DNA of 64,000 bases from Streptomyces zaomyceticus (GCF_014656215.1 NZ_BNBZ01000029.1:27785-91784); one strand, 5' to 3'; counted from the stretch's first letter, positions 1 through 8,696 are shown. The notes: generated from the sequence alone by a model not told the origin. Program-made: numbers and translations.

Positions 1-266
1 AGGACCACGGCCGCGCCGGCGTCGGGGGCGGTGGGCCGGGGGACCGTCTGGGCGGGGAGATGGACGTCGAAGGACCAGGTGTCCCCGGGCCGCTCGCAGC
101 CGTGCGGCAGGGCGGGGGCGGTGACGGTGGTCGTGGCGTCGCGGGCGGAGAGCGGGTGATGCCCGTGCGTCCCGTGGCAGACGCTCACGAGGAGGGCGAG
201 GAGCGCGAGCAGGACGAGGACGGCGGGCGCCCGCCGTCGTACGTCGATCACTGTCGCGTCACGCAT
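1..266 (-). CDS. Secreted/membrane-anchored hypothetical protein, 3' end cut by window edge
   Basis: Only the first 88 codons are visible, reading leftward from an ATG at 264-266 and running off the window edge. The N-terminus is MRDATVIDVRRRAPAV followed by a hydrophobic run of Leu/Val/Ala at about residues 14-29. This is a typical signal peptide or single membrane anchor. A short His-rich stretch (HGTHGHH) follows, then a Thr/Pro-rich region. I do not recognise the family. The short, Arg-rich start before the hydrophobic segment and the compact Streptomyces-like codon usage make it a real gene rather than a shadow frame. Function is unknown. Confidence 0.55.
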   Translation of the reverse strand, partial: MRDATVIDVRRRAPAVLVLLALLALLVSVCHGTHGHHPLSARDATTTVTAPALPHGCERPGDTWSFDVHLPAQTVPRPTAPDAGAAVV

Positions 267-353
267 GGTGCGCGTGACGTTACGTTGCGGCAGCGCGCGG
301 CCGCAAAGAGGCGTGCCCGTTTTCGGACACCGTTTACTTCGGGCGGGTCGCCC

Positions 354-1094
354 CTACAGGTTCCGCTCCGCGTAGATCTCCATCGCGTCCCGGACGAGGA
401 CCGCGGTGCCCTCGCCGTGCTTGTCGTAGTTCTCGGTGAAGCGCGGGTCGTCGACGTACATGCGGCCGAGACCGATCACGTATTCCCTGCTCGGGGTCGT
501 GGTGGTCGAGAGCCAGGCGACCTGGCGCCCGGCGATCGCCTGCACCTCGTCGCTGTCGGCGGCCAGACCGTCCTTGAGCGCCTGCGCGAAGGCGCGGGCG
601 ATGCCGGCCTGCTCGTCCATGAACGCCTTCTTCCCGGCGGCGTCGAGCGAGCGCCACCAGCGGTCGCCCTTCTCGTACGCGTCGCGGCCCCAGCGCTCGG
701 TGACCTCCTCCTCGTACCGCGTGTGATCGAATCCGTCGAACACTTCTTCCGCCATGAGTTCCTCTCCGTTCTCGGTCTTGTGGAGAGTGGTCCGCACCGC
801 CTCGATCTGCCGCCCGATCCGCTCCCGCTCCTGTTCGAGGAGGAGTAGATGGGTGCGCAGCGCGGCGGGCGTGTCCCGTTGACCTTCCAGGACCTCGGCG
901 ATGGCGGGCAGGGAGAGCCCGAGCTCGCGCAGCAGCAGGATGCGCTGCAGCCGCACGAGCGCCGCCTGGTCGTAGTACCGGTAACCGTTCGCGCCGATCC
1001 GGCTCGGCTCCAGCAGTCCGCGTTCTCCGTAGTGCCGGAGGGTGCGGCTGGTGGTGCCGGCTTTCCTGGCGATCTCTTGGATCGACCACTCCAT
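354..1094 (-). CDS. MerR-family regulator with TipAS-like effector domain
   Basis: 246 aa. Residues 1-70 form a MerR winged helix-turn-helix (KAGTTSRTLRHYGERGLL), followed by a dimerisation helix at about 75-110. The C-terminal half (about 115-246) resembles the TipAS domain, with EEEVTERWG and the MYVDDPRF block. In S. lividans TipA this domain binds thiopeptides through a cysteine near its end. Here the whole protein has no cysteine, and the equivalent segment reads YVIGLGRMYVDD, so covalent thiostrepton capture is not expected. The start was set at MEWSIQEIARKAG because upstream in-frame sequence is low complexity and overlaps the promoter. Autoregulation is likely through the inverted repeat just upstream. 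Confidence 0.88.
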   Translation of the reverse strand: MEWSIQEIARKAGTTSRTLRHYGERGLLEPSRIGANGYRYYDQAALVRLQRILLLRELGLSLPAIAEVLEGQRDTPAALRTHLLLLEQERERIGRQIEAVRTTLHKTENGEELMAEEVFDGFDHTRYEEEVTERWGRDAYEKGDRWWRSLDAAGKKAFMDEQAGIARAFAQALKDGLAADSDEVQAIAGRQVAWLSTTTTPSREYVIGLGRMYVDDPRFTENYDKHGEGTAVLVRDAMEIYAERNL

Positions 1095-1103
1095 ACCGAG
1101 AAC

Positions 1104-1133
1104 GCTAAATCTTGACGTCGCGTGAAGGTCAAG
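1104..1133 (-). promoter_or_regulatory. Putative MerR-type autoregulatory operator/promoter
   Basis: CTTGAC at 1111-1116 and its exact reverse complement GTCAAG at 1128-1133 form an inverted repeat 17-40 bp upstream of the MerR start. On the minus strand CTTGAC acts as the -35 element. An AT-rich -10 region (ATTTAG) lies about 17-19 bp downstream, the long spacing typical of MerR-controlled promoters. Confidence 0.5.
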
Positions 1134-1200
1134 CCGACGGGGGCCGCCCCGGGGGTGCGCGAGAGGCACACGGAAGGCGAGCGAGGGCGAGGCGCATACG

Positions 1201-1239
1201 ACGAAGGCCCGGATCCAGTGAATGGATCCGGGCCTTCGT
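1201..1239 (-). terminator. Rho-independent-type hairpin after tRNA-fMet
   Basis: A perfect 16-bp stem (1201-1216 with 1224-1239) with a 7-nt loop lies just downstream of the initiator tRNA on the minus strand. It is GC-rich with no long T-tract, as is usual in Streptomyces. Confidence 0.75.
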
Positions 1240-1249
1240 TGCTACTGAG

Positions 1250-1323
1250 TAGCGGGGACAGGATTTGAACCTGCGACCTCTGGGTTATGAGCCCAGCGAG
1301 CTACCGAGCTGCTCCACCCCGCG
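1250..1323 (-). tRNA. tRNA-fMet (CAT), initiator
   Basis: The 74-nt cloverleaf has a CAT anticodon in the loop CTCATAA. It shows both initiator hallmarks: a C1-A72 mismatch at the top of the acceptor stem (5' CGCGGGG, 3' CCCCGCTA) and three consecutive G-C pairs in the anticodon stem (GGG/CCC). CCA is not encoded. Confidence 0.95.
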
Positions 1324-1375
1324 TCGGTAAACACGACTCTACGGCATGACCGGGGCGATCACGAAATCGGTTTCG

Positions 1376-1870
1376 TCAGCAGCCGCAGTCGTCGGAGTCG
1401 ACCGGCGCCGTGAGCGGGTCCGCGGCCTTCTCCGCGGGGCCCTCCCAGGTCTCGTACGCGAAGCCCTCGCGCACCCAGTACTCGAAGCCGCCGAGCATCT
1501 CCTTCACCTGGAAGCCCCGCTCGGCGAGGGCCAGCGCGGCGCGCGTGGCGCCGTTGCAGCCGGGGCCCCAGCAGTACGTGACGACCGGCACCGACCGGTC
1601 CAGCAGCTGCTCCGCCTGCTCGGGGATGAGCGCGGTCGGCAGGTGGACCGCGCCGGGGACGTGCCCCTGGTCCCAGGAGGCGGTCGACCGCGAGTCGATC
1701 ACCACGAAGCCCGGGTCGGTGCCGTCGGCGGCCGCGGCGGCGAGCGTCGAGGCCACGTCGGAGACATCGGCGTGGAAGGCGAGGCTGGCGGAGAAGTACG
1801 CGGCAGCGGCGGCGGGAGAGGCCGGCGGGGTGCGGAGTACGGGGTTGACCTGCGTCGTTGTCGTCGTCAT
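1376..1870 (-). CDS. Single-domain rhodanese-like protein
   Basis: 164 aa. Residues about 35-155 match a rhodanese domain, with VIDSRSTASWDQGHVPGAVHLP near 57-78 and the active-site loop after VVTY. The loop is CWGPGCNGATRAA and holds two cysteines (C100 and C105). C100 is at the usual catalytic position. The protein ends CGC, adding two more thiols. Family members transfer sulfane sulfur or act as stress thiol enzymes; the substrate here is unknown. The start was chosen at MTTTTTQVNP rather than an ATG 63 bp upstream because the extra residues do not look like rhodanese. It is divergent from the ECF41-like sigma gene. Confidence 0.85.
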   Translation of the reverse strand: MTTTTTQVNPVLRTPPASPAAAAAYFSASLAFHADVSDVASTLAAAAADGTDPGFVVIDSRSTASWDQGHVPGAVHLPTALIPEQAEQLLDRSVPVVTYCWGPGCNGATRAALALAERGFQVKEMLGGFEYWVREGFAYETWEGPAEKAADPLTAPVDSDDCGC

Positions 1871-1886
1871 GGTGATCAATCTACGG

Positions 1887-1900
1887 ACGGTGATCACCGT
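1887..1900. promoter_or_regulatory. Perfect 14-bp palindrome upstream of the rhodanese gene
   Basis: ACGGTGATCACCGT is a perfect palindrome 17-30 bp upstream of the rhodanese start. It is suitable as a dimer-binding operator. No known regulator was assigned. Confidence 0.4.
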
Positions 1901-2029
1901 GCTGAAGTGATGATCCACGGCGGTCCGGGGCATCGACCGGGGAATCCCGGGCCTTTACCGGGGGACGGAGTGGATCTCACGCATCAAGACCGCGAGAGCC
2001 GCCGACACCCCTCCACACCACCGCCCCGG

Positions 2030-2056
2030 TGTCACACCGGAGCGGTTCCATCCGTC
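2030..2056 (+). promoter_or_regulatory. ECF41-type sigma promoter (TGTCACA-N16-CGTC)
   Basis: TGTCACA at 2030-2036 and CGTC at 2053-2056 are separated by exactly 16 bp. This is the consensus described for ECF41 autoregulated promoters, and it sits directly upstream of the sigma gene. Initiation would fall near 2062. Confidence 0.8.
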
Positions 2057-2094
2057 ATGGGGACATGACGGCACGCGAACGGGGAGAACGACGA

Positions 2095-3006
2095 GTGGAC
2101 CAGGAACGCGACGACAGAGAACTGCTGGCCCGGCGCTTCGAGGCCGACCGCGGCCACCTCAGGGCCGTCGCCTACCGGATGCTGGGCTCGCTCGGCGAGG
2201 CCGAGGACGCCGTGCAGGAGGCCTGGTTCAAGCTCAACCGCAGCGACGTCAGCGGAGTGGAGAACCTCAGCGGCTGGCTGACCACGGTCGTCGGCCGCGT
2301 CTGCCTCGACATGCTGCGCTCCCGCGGCTCGCGCCGCGAGGACCCGCTGGAGTACTACGTGCCCGACCCGGTCGTCCGGGTCGCCGACCGCACCGACCCC
2401 GAGCACGCGGCCGAGGTCACCGAGTCCGTCGGCCTCGCGCTCCTCGTCGTCCTGGAGACCCTCGGACCGGCCGAGCGCCTCGCGTTCGTCCTCCACGACA
2501 TGTTCGCCGTCTCCTTCGACGAGATCGCCCGGATCGTGGACCGCACCCCGGCCGCCACCCGGCAGCTCGCCAGCCGCGCCCGCCGCCGGGTCCAGGACGC
2601 CACCCCCGCCGCCGGGCCCGACGCACGGCGGCAGCGGGAGATCGCCGACGCCTTCCTCGCCGCCGCGCACGGCGGCGACTTCGAGGGACTGCTCGCCGTC
2701 CTCGACCCGGACGTGGTGCTGCGCGCGGACGGCGGCCGGACCCTCGCGGCCGTCTCCAAGGTCGTCCGGGGCGCCGAGGCCGTCATCGCCCAGGCCCTCA
2801 CCTACGCCAGGTTCCGTACGGGAACGCTGTGGGTCGTCGCCAACGGCGCGCCCGCCGCGCTGTCGGTCAGCGACGGACGCCCGGGCGCGCTCATGGTGTT
2901 CACCGTCGCCGGGGACCGGATCGTCGAACTGCACATCCTGGCCGACCCGGAGCGGCTCGCCGCGCTCGACCTCTCGGAGGAGGACCTGGCCCGGGCGACG
3001 TACTGA
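2095..3006 (+). CDS. ECF41-family RNA polymerase sigma factor (SigJ-like) with SnoaL-like C-terminal domain
   Basis: 303 aa from the GTG at 2095, which has GGGGAG 8 nt upstream. An ATG at 2065 in the same frame would be nearly leaderless from the predicted start site. Region sigma2 is at about residues 10-85 (AYRMLGSLGEAEDAVQEAWFKL) and sigma4 at about 125-175 (DEIARIVDRTPAATRQLASRAR). A linker containing YYVPDPV resembles the WLPEP motif of ECF41. The C-terminal 115 residues form a SnoaL/NTF2-like domain with a DGGR motif in place of the family's DGGGK. In ECF41 members this extension controls activity in cis without an anti-sigma factor. The usual ECF41 partner (a carboxymuconolactone decarboxylase or oxidoreductase) is not adjacent. 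Confidence 0.9.
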   Translation: MDQERDDRELLARRFEADRGHLRAVAYRMLGSLGEAEDAVQEAWFKLNRSDVSGVENLSGWLTTVVGRVCLDMLRSRGSRREDPLEYYVPDPVVRVADRTDPEHAAEVTESVGLALLVVLETLGPAERLAFVLHDMFAVSFDEIARIVDRTPAATRQLASRARRRVQDATPAAGPDARRQREIADAFLAAAHGGDFEGLLAVLDPDVVLRADGGRTLAAVSKVVRGAEAVIAQALTYARFRTGTLWVVANGAPAALSVSDGRPGALMVFTVAGDRIVELHILADPERLAALDLSEEDLARATY

Positions 3007-3088
3007 AGGAAGCCGCCGCGGACGGCGTACTGATGAGGAGCCGACCCTGGCGCCGCACTGCGGAAGCCGCCGCGGACGGCATACCGAG

Positions 3089-3197
3089 GGAGCCGGCCCG
3101 GGCGGTACGCCGGAGGAGCCGGCCCGGGCGGTACGCCGGAGGATCCGGCCCGGGCGGCGCTCCGAGAGGAGCCGGCCCGGGCGATACGCCGAGAGGG
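3089..3197. repeat. 26-27 bp tandem GC repeat, four copies
   Basis: Copies of AGCCGGCCCGGGCGGTACGC begin at 3091, 3117, 3143 and 3170 (period 26, 26, 27). More degenerate copies extend back to the sigma-factor stop codon at 3006. The array fills the space between the convergent sigma and PAP2 genes. Confidence 0.8.
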
Positions 3198-3210
3198 GCC
3201 TGACGGCCGC

Positions 3211-3828
3211 TCACTTCTCCTTGGGGGCCGTCAGGGAGGCTCCGACCACCAGGGAGGCGGCGGCGCTCGCGATGCCGAGCACGGCGCCCGCGGCGACGTC
3301 GCCCGGGTAGTGCACCCCGGTGTGGACGCGGGAGTAGCCCACGGCCATCGCCAGGATCTGGAGGGGGACGGCGGCCGGGGGCAGCACCACTCCCGCGGCG
3401 GTGGCGAAGGCCACCGCCGACGCGGTGTGCCCGGAGGGGAACGACGCGGAGTCCGGCATCGGCACATGGCGGCCCACCACCACCCGGGCCGCCTCCCGGT
3501 CCGGCCGCTGCCTGCGGACCAGGCGCTTGCCGAGCAGGTTGGCCGTGGCCGAGGCGACCGCCACGGCTCCGACACCGGCGAGGGCCGCCCGGCGCGGGCG
3601 GCCGGGCACCAGGGCGAGCGCGGCCGCGACCGCGAACGAGATCTTGGAGTGGTCGGCCGCGTGCGAGAGCCGGCGGAGGGCCGTGTCGAGCGTGGGAGTG
3701 GGGGTCGCGGCCACGGCGGCGTACACCGCGCCGTCGATCGCGCGGAGGTCCTGGAGAACGGCGCGGACGGAACCCGGGGGCGCCGCCCCGTCCGTGGTCC
3801 CGATCGCGCTTTCGGTGGTGCCGGTCAT
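3211..3828 (-). CDS. PAP2-family membrane phosphatase
   Basis: 205 aa with several hydrophobic segments from about residue 65 onward. The three phosphatidic-acid-phosphatase motifs are complete: KRLVRRQRP (101-109), PSGH (131-134) and SRVHTGVHYPGD (166-177). The catalytic histidines are in the second and third. Such enzymes remove phosphate from lipid phosphates at the membrane. The ATG overlaps the stop of the upstream diacylglycerol kinase by 4 bp (ATGA), so the two are translationally coupled and probably interconvert diacylglycerol and phosphatidate or a related lipid. Confidence 0.9.
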   Translation of the reverse strand: MTGTTESAIGTTDGAAPPGSVRAVLQDLRAIDGAVYAAVAATPTPTLDTALRRLSHAADHSKISFAVAAALALVPGRPRRAALAGVGAVAVASATANLLGKRLVRRQRPDREAARVVVGRHVPMPDSASFPSGHTASAVAFATAAGVVLPPAAVPLQILAMAVGYSRVHTGVHYPGDVAAGAVLGIASAAASLVVGASLTAPKEK

Positions 3829-5219
3829 GTGCCGCTCCTCGGGGAGGGATGGAAGGCGAGTTCGGTGATGCGCCGCCAGTCCATGGGCGGCTGGGGTTCG
3901 ATGGCGCCGGGCCGGTGGCGCGGCACGAGCACCCGCAGGGCGCGGGGGCGGAGGGTGCAGACGACGGGGGTGGGAAGGGTCAGCGCCTCGCCGTCGACGG
4001 CGACGGAGATGGTGCCGGGAGGCCGCACGGCCTGCCCGATCACTTCGACGCGGGCCGCGGTCAGAACGTTGAGCCCGGTCGACTGGGTGCCCAGTACGGC
4101 CAGCTCGGCGGCCTGGGCCGCGCCGTCGACGCGAATGCCGATCACCCCGAGCTCACCCCCGTCCAGCAGGGGTCTGCGGGCGGCGACGGCATTGAACGGA
4201 TCGGGCGCCGCGTACGGGTTGTTGCTGACGAGAAGCGCCTGCTGCGCGGGCAGCCGGAGGCTGTCGGCGGTCGCGTCGAGACGGTCGCCCTCACCGCCCT
4301 GGAGCAGATCGGGCAGGACCTCGAACGCGGTGCCCGCCTTGTCGTCCCGGTACTCGGGGTGCTGGACGACATCCGCGTACACACCGAAGGAGACGGTGTT
4401 GACGAAGGCCCGCCCGGATACCGAGCCCAGATCGACCCGGAGCTCCTCGCCGTCGACGAGGGCCTCCAGACAGGTCGCCGGGTCGGCCCGGTCGAGACCG
4501 AGGTCGAGGGCGAAGTGGTTGCGGGTTCCGGCCGAGATGACCAGGAACGGCAGGTCGTGCTCGGCGGCCACGGCGGCGACGAGCGCCTGCGTGCCGTCGC
4601 CTCCGGCCACCCCGAGCAGATCGGCGCCGCCGGCGACGGCCTCCTGGGCCAGCGCGGCGACATCGGACTCGACGGACGGGTCGAGCAGTATGACCCGGGC
4701 GCCGAGCTTCTCGGCCCGCTCCACGAGGCCGAACCGGGCGACCTTCCCGCCCCCGGACTTCGGGTTCATGATCAGCACGGGCCGCCGCGGCCGGGGCCGC
4801 CGCTCGCCGCGCGCCCGGTCGGTCCGCCCGCCCCGGCGGGCATCCTCCACGGCCCGGATGCTGCGCAGGGCGGCCCGCGCGCAGACCAGCGCGATGCTCC
4901 ACAGCCCGAGGGCCAGAAGCGCGGTCAGCCACAACCCCCCGATGACGTACAGGGCGAGGACCGCGAGGGGCGCGCCGACGGCGACGACCGCGCCGAAGAC
5001 CCGCAGCGACCCGCGGTGGGCGAGGAACCACCAGATGCCCACGGCCGAGAAGGAGAGCCCCCCGAGCCCGATCAACAGGATCAGCAGCCCGCCGGCACCG
5101 AGCCCGGTCAGCAGGAGCACGACCGCCGCCGCGGCCGTGCCCAGCGCCCACCGGGCCAGAAGTCTGGCCTCCCCCGTCGGATCGTCCGATCCGTTCACCG
5201 TCACGGTCCCCACCTCCAT
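3825..5219 (-). CDS. Membrane-linked diacylglycerol kinase family protein
   Basis: 464 aa. Residues about 20-115 hold three to four membrane segments. The kinase domain follows, with NPKSGGGK (152-159) and the nucleotide-binding GGDGT (206-210), then the YegS/DgkB-type C-terminal beta-sandwich. Family members phosphorylate diacylglycerol or related lipids using ATP. The start is placed at MEVGTVTVNG. An ATG ten codons upstream is possible. It is coupled to the PAP2 gene by a 4-bp overlap. The fused N-terminal membrane domain is an actinomycete feature; most soluble DgkB-type enzymes lack it. Confidence 0.88.
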   Translation of the reverse strand: MEVGTVTVNGSDDPTGEARLLARWALGTAAAAVVLLLTGLGAGGLLILLIGLGGLSFSAVGIWWFLAHRGSLRVFGAVVAVGAPLAVLALYVIGGLWLTALLALGLWSIALVCARAALRSIRAVEDARRGGRTDRARGERRPRPRRPVLIMNPKSGGGKVARFGLVERAEKLGARVILLDPSVESDVAALAQEAVAGGADLLGVAGGDGTQALVAAVAAEHDLPFLVISAGTRNHFALDLGLDRADPATCLEALVDGEELRVDLGSVSGRAFVNTVSFGVYADVVQHPEYRDDKAGTAFEVLPDLLQGGEGDRLDATADSLRLPAQQALLVSNNPYAAPDPFNAVAARRPLLDGGELGVIGIRVDGAAQAAELAVLGTQSTGLNVLTAARVEVIGQAVRPPGTISVAVDGEALTLPTPVVCTLRPRALRVLVPRHRPGAIEPQPPMDWRRITELAFHPSPRSGT

Positions 5220-5325
5220 GCTCAACGTGCACGTCCCAGCGTCGCCCACGGTGCCGCACCACGCGCCCGGGGAAGATCCGTTCGCGGAAAAAGCCCGCGC
5301 CGGAGGCTCCGGGGCCGGGTACGAC

Positions 5326-5363
5326 GAAGCGCCCCGCCCGGTCGGAACCGGTCGGGGCGCTTC
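5326..5363 (-). terminator. Hairpin terminator after tRNA-Lys
   Basis: GAAGCGCCCC at 5326-5335 pairs with GGGGCGCTTC at 5354-5363. Inner pairing of CCGGTC extends the stem. It is positioned just 3' of tRNA-Lys on the minus strand. Confidence 0.6.
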
Positions 5364-5401
5364 TCGGCGCCTCGGGGGCGACTACCCCCGCCCGCCACAC
5401 G

Positions 5402-5474
5402 TAGGCCGTGTGGGACTCGAACCCACAACCAACGGATTAAAAGTCCGCTGCTCTGCCAATTGAGCTAACGGCCC
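5402..5474 (-). tRNA. tRNA-Lys (TTT)
   Basis: The 73-nt cloverleaf has anticodon loop CTTTTAA (anticodon TTT) and acceptor arm GGGCCGT/ACGGCCT. CCA is not encoded. Confidence 0.95.
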
Positions 5475-5567
5475 GTGGACAAGCACTCCCGTGCAGCATA
5501 GCCCGAGACATCCCCCGAACCGATCGGGTATCCGACACGGGTCGGGGGATGCGATGCGGCGTCAGGA

Positions 5568-8500
5568 TCAGAACAGGGCCTTGAAGGTGTTCCAGCCTCC
5601 GGTGCCGATGAGGACGCGCCCGCCGTACGTGCCGACGCAGGTGTTCTGGTAGCCGAAGAGCCTGCCCGAGGTGTCGCGGGCCACCAGGTCCGGGCAGCCG
5701 TCGCCCGACTGGTCGCCGGCTCCGACCAGGGAGGAGTAGATGCCCCAGCCCGTGCCGATCTTCACCCGGGCCGTCACACCGCCGGTCGTCAGGCCGTTGT
5801 AGCGCCAGAGGCCGCCGTCCGCGTCGATGCCGAGCAGGTCGCCCCGGCCGTCGCGGTTGAGGTCGCCGGCGCCGACGATCTTCTTGTAGAGCTTCCAGTT
5901 GGTGCCGATCCGCACCCGGGGCTTCACCCGGTGGTCGGTCGTACCGGCGTAGAAGTACATGTCACCGGTCGTCGTCTGGCGGGCGATCAGGTCGGTGAGA
6001 CCGTCACCATTCACGTCGCCGGGCGAGGTCAGCACGTCGTACTGCCCCCAGCCCGACCCGATCGGCGTGTACGGCGAGGAGGCCGAGACCACCTTCCCGC
6101 AGCCCGGCCGGTACGCGCGCAGCTGGTCGCCCACCCGGGCCAGGACGTCCGCGCACCCGTCGCCGTTCACGTCGCCGAAGGGCACCAGGACGGAGCTCGT
6201 CGCGAACTTCGTGCCCGTACCGGCGATCCGCGCCGACAGACCGCCGTACCCGTCGCCCCGGTACATCGACACCGCGCCCGCCGTGTCCATCGCCAGGAGG
6301 TCGCCCTGCGTGTCGTTCCCGGCGAGGTCCCGCCAGGACGGCGTGCCGCCGGAGACCGTGATCACGCCGGAGACGACGAGGTCCGCGCCCTTGCCGTCGG
6401 CCGTCGTCGCCGTCAGCTCCCAGGAGTACTGGCCGTTGGGCACGGCCTTGCCCGCGGCCGTCTTCCCGTCCCAGGCGACCGTGATGCCGTTGCGGGTCTC
6501 GCCGGCCCCGTAGGAGCGGACCACGGCCCAGCTGTACAGGTTGCGCACCGTCAGCTGCCAGCTCGACGCCGGCTTGGAGAGCGCCCAGGACGCCTTCCAG
6601 CCGTCCTTCGACCGCATCGTGGTCGCCGGGCGAGGCGAAGGGGTGGTGAGGTCGGAGGTGGGGACGCCGGGCCACACGACGTGGACGCGGTGGGAGGAGT
6701 CCTGGTACGCGACGGGCCCGCCGAAGCGGTCGACGGTCCAGGCCTCACGCCGGGGGACGCCCACGGGTGCGGAGTCGACGAGCGTGCGCACCGCGGGCGC
6801 GCCGGTCGTCGCGTGGCGGTCGGTGAGGTCGGTGAGCCGGAGGTACCCGGCGGAGTCCCGGTCGACGACGTAGCCGTCGCCCAGCAGGGCGTCGTCCGCC
6901 GCTCCCGTCGACAACTGCAGCTTCGTGTTCGTCCTGAGGTCGACCACGCCCCGCCGGCCGGTGGAGCCGCAGGCCCAGTACACCCAGCGCCCGGCAGCCA
7001 CCTGGACGTCCGTCGGGGCGCACGCCGTGCCGGTCGTGACCTTGCCGAGGTCCTTGCCGGTGACCAGGTCCGTACGGGCCATCTCGCCCACCGCGGCCGT
7101 CGCCGTGTAGAGGGTGTCGCCCCAGAGGGCAGCCGTCGTGGACGGCTGGTCCCGGACGACGACGGTCCCCGCATCGAAGTCCACGACACGTGTCCTGGCG
7201 CCGCTCTGGAAGACGGCGCGGCGGCCGAAGGCGTCGGTGATCCGTCCGCTGGTCACGCCGGTGGACACCCGCTTCACCAGGCCTGCGGAGGTCCGGGAGG
7301 TGACCTCCAGCGGCTGGGAGGAGTCGTCACGGGACAGGTAGACCGTGCGGCCGTCGCCGCTGTCGAAGAGGGGAGTGCTGCTCTCCAGCCGCTTCGGCTC
7401 GGCACCCGCCCACACCGGCTGCGGATCACCGGTGTGCAGGGGCCCGACGGGCAGCGTCCGCCCGTAGAAGCCGCTGCCCTTCGACGTGTTCAGCTCCAGG
7501 GTGGAGAGCCGGCCCGCGCCGAGGGCGATCGACCGCACCTCGGCCGGCAGCGGCTCCACCCGGCGCAGCTTCTCCAGGACCGGCGCGCCGCCGCCCTTGC
7601 CCGGGACCGCCTTGAGGAGGGACCAGTCGGTGGCGGACGTGCCGCCGACGACGGCCGCGCCGCCGCCCGCGATCTGGGTGAGCTCCGCCTCGGCCCCGGT
7701 CAGAAGCGTCTGCGCGGGCTGGTCGGGGTGCAGGGCGACCAGCTTCCGCTGGAGGGACCCGCCGACGCCGGGCGCCTCGCCCAGGGCGAGGATCCAGTCC
7801 CCGACCAGGGCGATACGGGCGGTGCTCAGGCCCGCGGGGAGGACGAGGGTCCGCTCGGGGCCGGTCGGGGCGTTGCGCTCGCGCACATGGACGGTGCGGG
7901 CGCCGTCCACCCAGGCGAGCCGGTCGGGGCTCAGGGCCACCGGGGCGACGAGCACGCTGCCGGCCGGGGTGGGCGCCGGGAGCACGGTCATCCGCCCGGT
8001 GCTCAGGTCGACGAGGCCGAGGTCGGAGTAGTCGTACGCGTTCGGGTCGGCGGACCGGCCGAAGCGGATGACGGCCGTCGAACCGTCGCCGGCCGCGAGC
8101 CGCGCCAGGTGCAGGTTGGCGCCCGCGGGCCAGCCGGTGACGGGCGTACGGGGCCCGTTCGGGTCGTCGGCGCGCACCAGGTAGTAGCCGGTGGTCGTAC
8201 CGGTGTCCTCGGCGGAGGCGTACTGCTGGAAGATCAGGGTGTCGCCGACCAGGCCCCGGTAGGACACGTCCCCGGGTATGTCGAGCGACCGCTCGGTGCC
8301 GGTCTCCAGGTCACGGACGGCGTGGACGCCGACGCCGCGCTGGACGTACAGATGGCGCCCGCCGGTGCCGGACTCGGCGAACGGCAGGAATCCTTTGTCA
8401 TGTCCGAGCCGGACGCTCTTCGCGGGGTCGGTGAAGTCCGTCCACTCCAGCTCCCCGCCGGTCGGCCGGTCGGGGTCCTCCGTCTCGTGCACGTATCCCG

Positions 8501-8696
8501 TGGGGCCGACGGCGGTGACCGTCTGCTGCCGGGGCAGGGCCCGCCAGTTCGGCGCGACGTCCAGCTGGTCGATGCCGACGATCGGCGAGGCCTGCGCGGT
8601 CACCACGGGCGACAGCACGACGCCCGAGGCGAGCAACGCCGTGGCCAGGACGGCGATACGCGCACGCGGGCGCCGCACGGGTGCGAAACGAGACAA
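5568..8696 (-). CDS. Large secreted FG-GAP/VCBS repeat protein
   Basis: 1042 aa. A Sec signal peptide (RRPRARIAVLATALLASGVV, cleavage near AQA-SP at about 36) precedes a long beta-propeller-like region. At about residues 700-780 an Ig-like FlgD-type module contains AWDGKTAAGKAVPNGQYSW. The last 260 residues hold at least four FG-GAP repeats with calcium-type loops (GDVNGDGCADVLAR, GDVNGDGLTDLIAR, GDLNRDGRGDLLGI, GDQSGDGCPDLVAR). No catalytic domain is recognisable. Such proteins are exported and usually bind surfaces or polymers. It is monocistronic, preceded by the helicase terminator. Confidence 0.85.
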   Translation of the reverse strand: MSRFAPVRRPRARIAVLATALLASGVVLSPVVTAQASPIVGIDQLDVAPNWRALPRQQTVTAVGPTGYVHETEDPDRPTGGELEWTDFTDPAKSVRLGHDKGFLPFAESGTGGRHLYVQRGVGVHAVRDLETGTERSLDIPGDVSYRGLVGDTLIFQQYASAEDTGTTTGYYLVRADDPNGPRTPVTGWPAGANLHLARLAAGDGSTAVIRFGRSADPNAYDYSDLGLVDLSTGRMTVLPAPTPAGSVLVAPVALSPDRLAWVDGARTVHVRERNAPTGPERTLVLPAGLSTARIALVGDWILALGEAPGVGGSLQRKLVALHPDQPAQTLLTGAEAELTQIAGGGAAVVGGTSATDWSLLKAVPGKGGGAPVLEKLRRVEPLPAEVRSIALGAGRLSTLELNTSKGSGFYGRTLPVGPLHTGDPQPVWAGAEPKRLESSTPLFDSGDGRTVYLSRDDSSQPLEVTSRTSAGLVKRVSTGVTSGRITDAFGRRAVFQSGARTRVVDFDAGTVVVRDQPSTTAALWGDTLYTATAAVGEMARTDLVTGKDLGKVTTGTACAPTDVQVAAGRWVYWACGSTGRRGVVDLRTNTKLQLSTGAADDALLGDGYVVDRDSAGYLRLTDLTDRHATTGAPAVRTLVDSAPVGVPRREAWTVDRFGGPVAYQDSSHRVHVVWPGVPTSDLTTPSPRPATTMRSKDGWKASWALSKPASSWQLTVRNLYSWAVVRSYGAGETRNGITVAWDGKTAAGKAVPNGQYSWELTATTADGKGADLVVSGVITVSGGTPSWRDLAGNDTQGDLLAMDTAGAVSMYRGDGYGGLSARIAGTGTKFATSSVLVPFGDVNGDGCADVLARVGDQLRAYRPGCGKVVSASSPYTPIGSGWGQYDVLTSPGDVNGDGLTDLIARQTTTGDMYFYAGTTDHRVKPRVRIGTNWKLYKKIVGAGDLNRDGRGDLLGIDADGGLWRYNGLTTGGVTARVKIGTGWGIYSSLVGAGDQSGDGCPDLVARDTSGRLFGYQNTCVGTYGGRVLIGTGGWNTFKALF

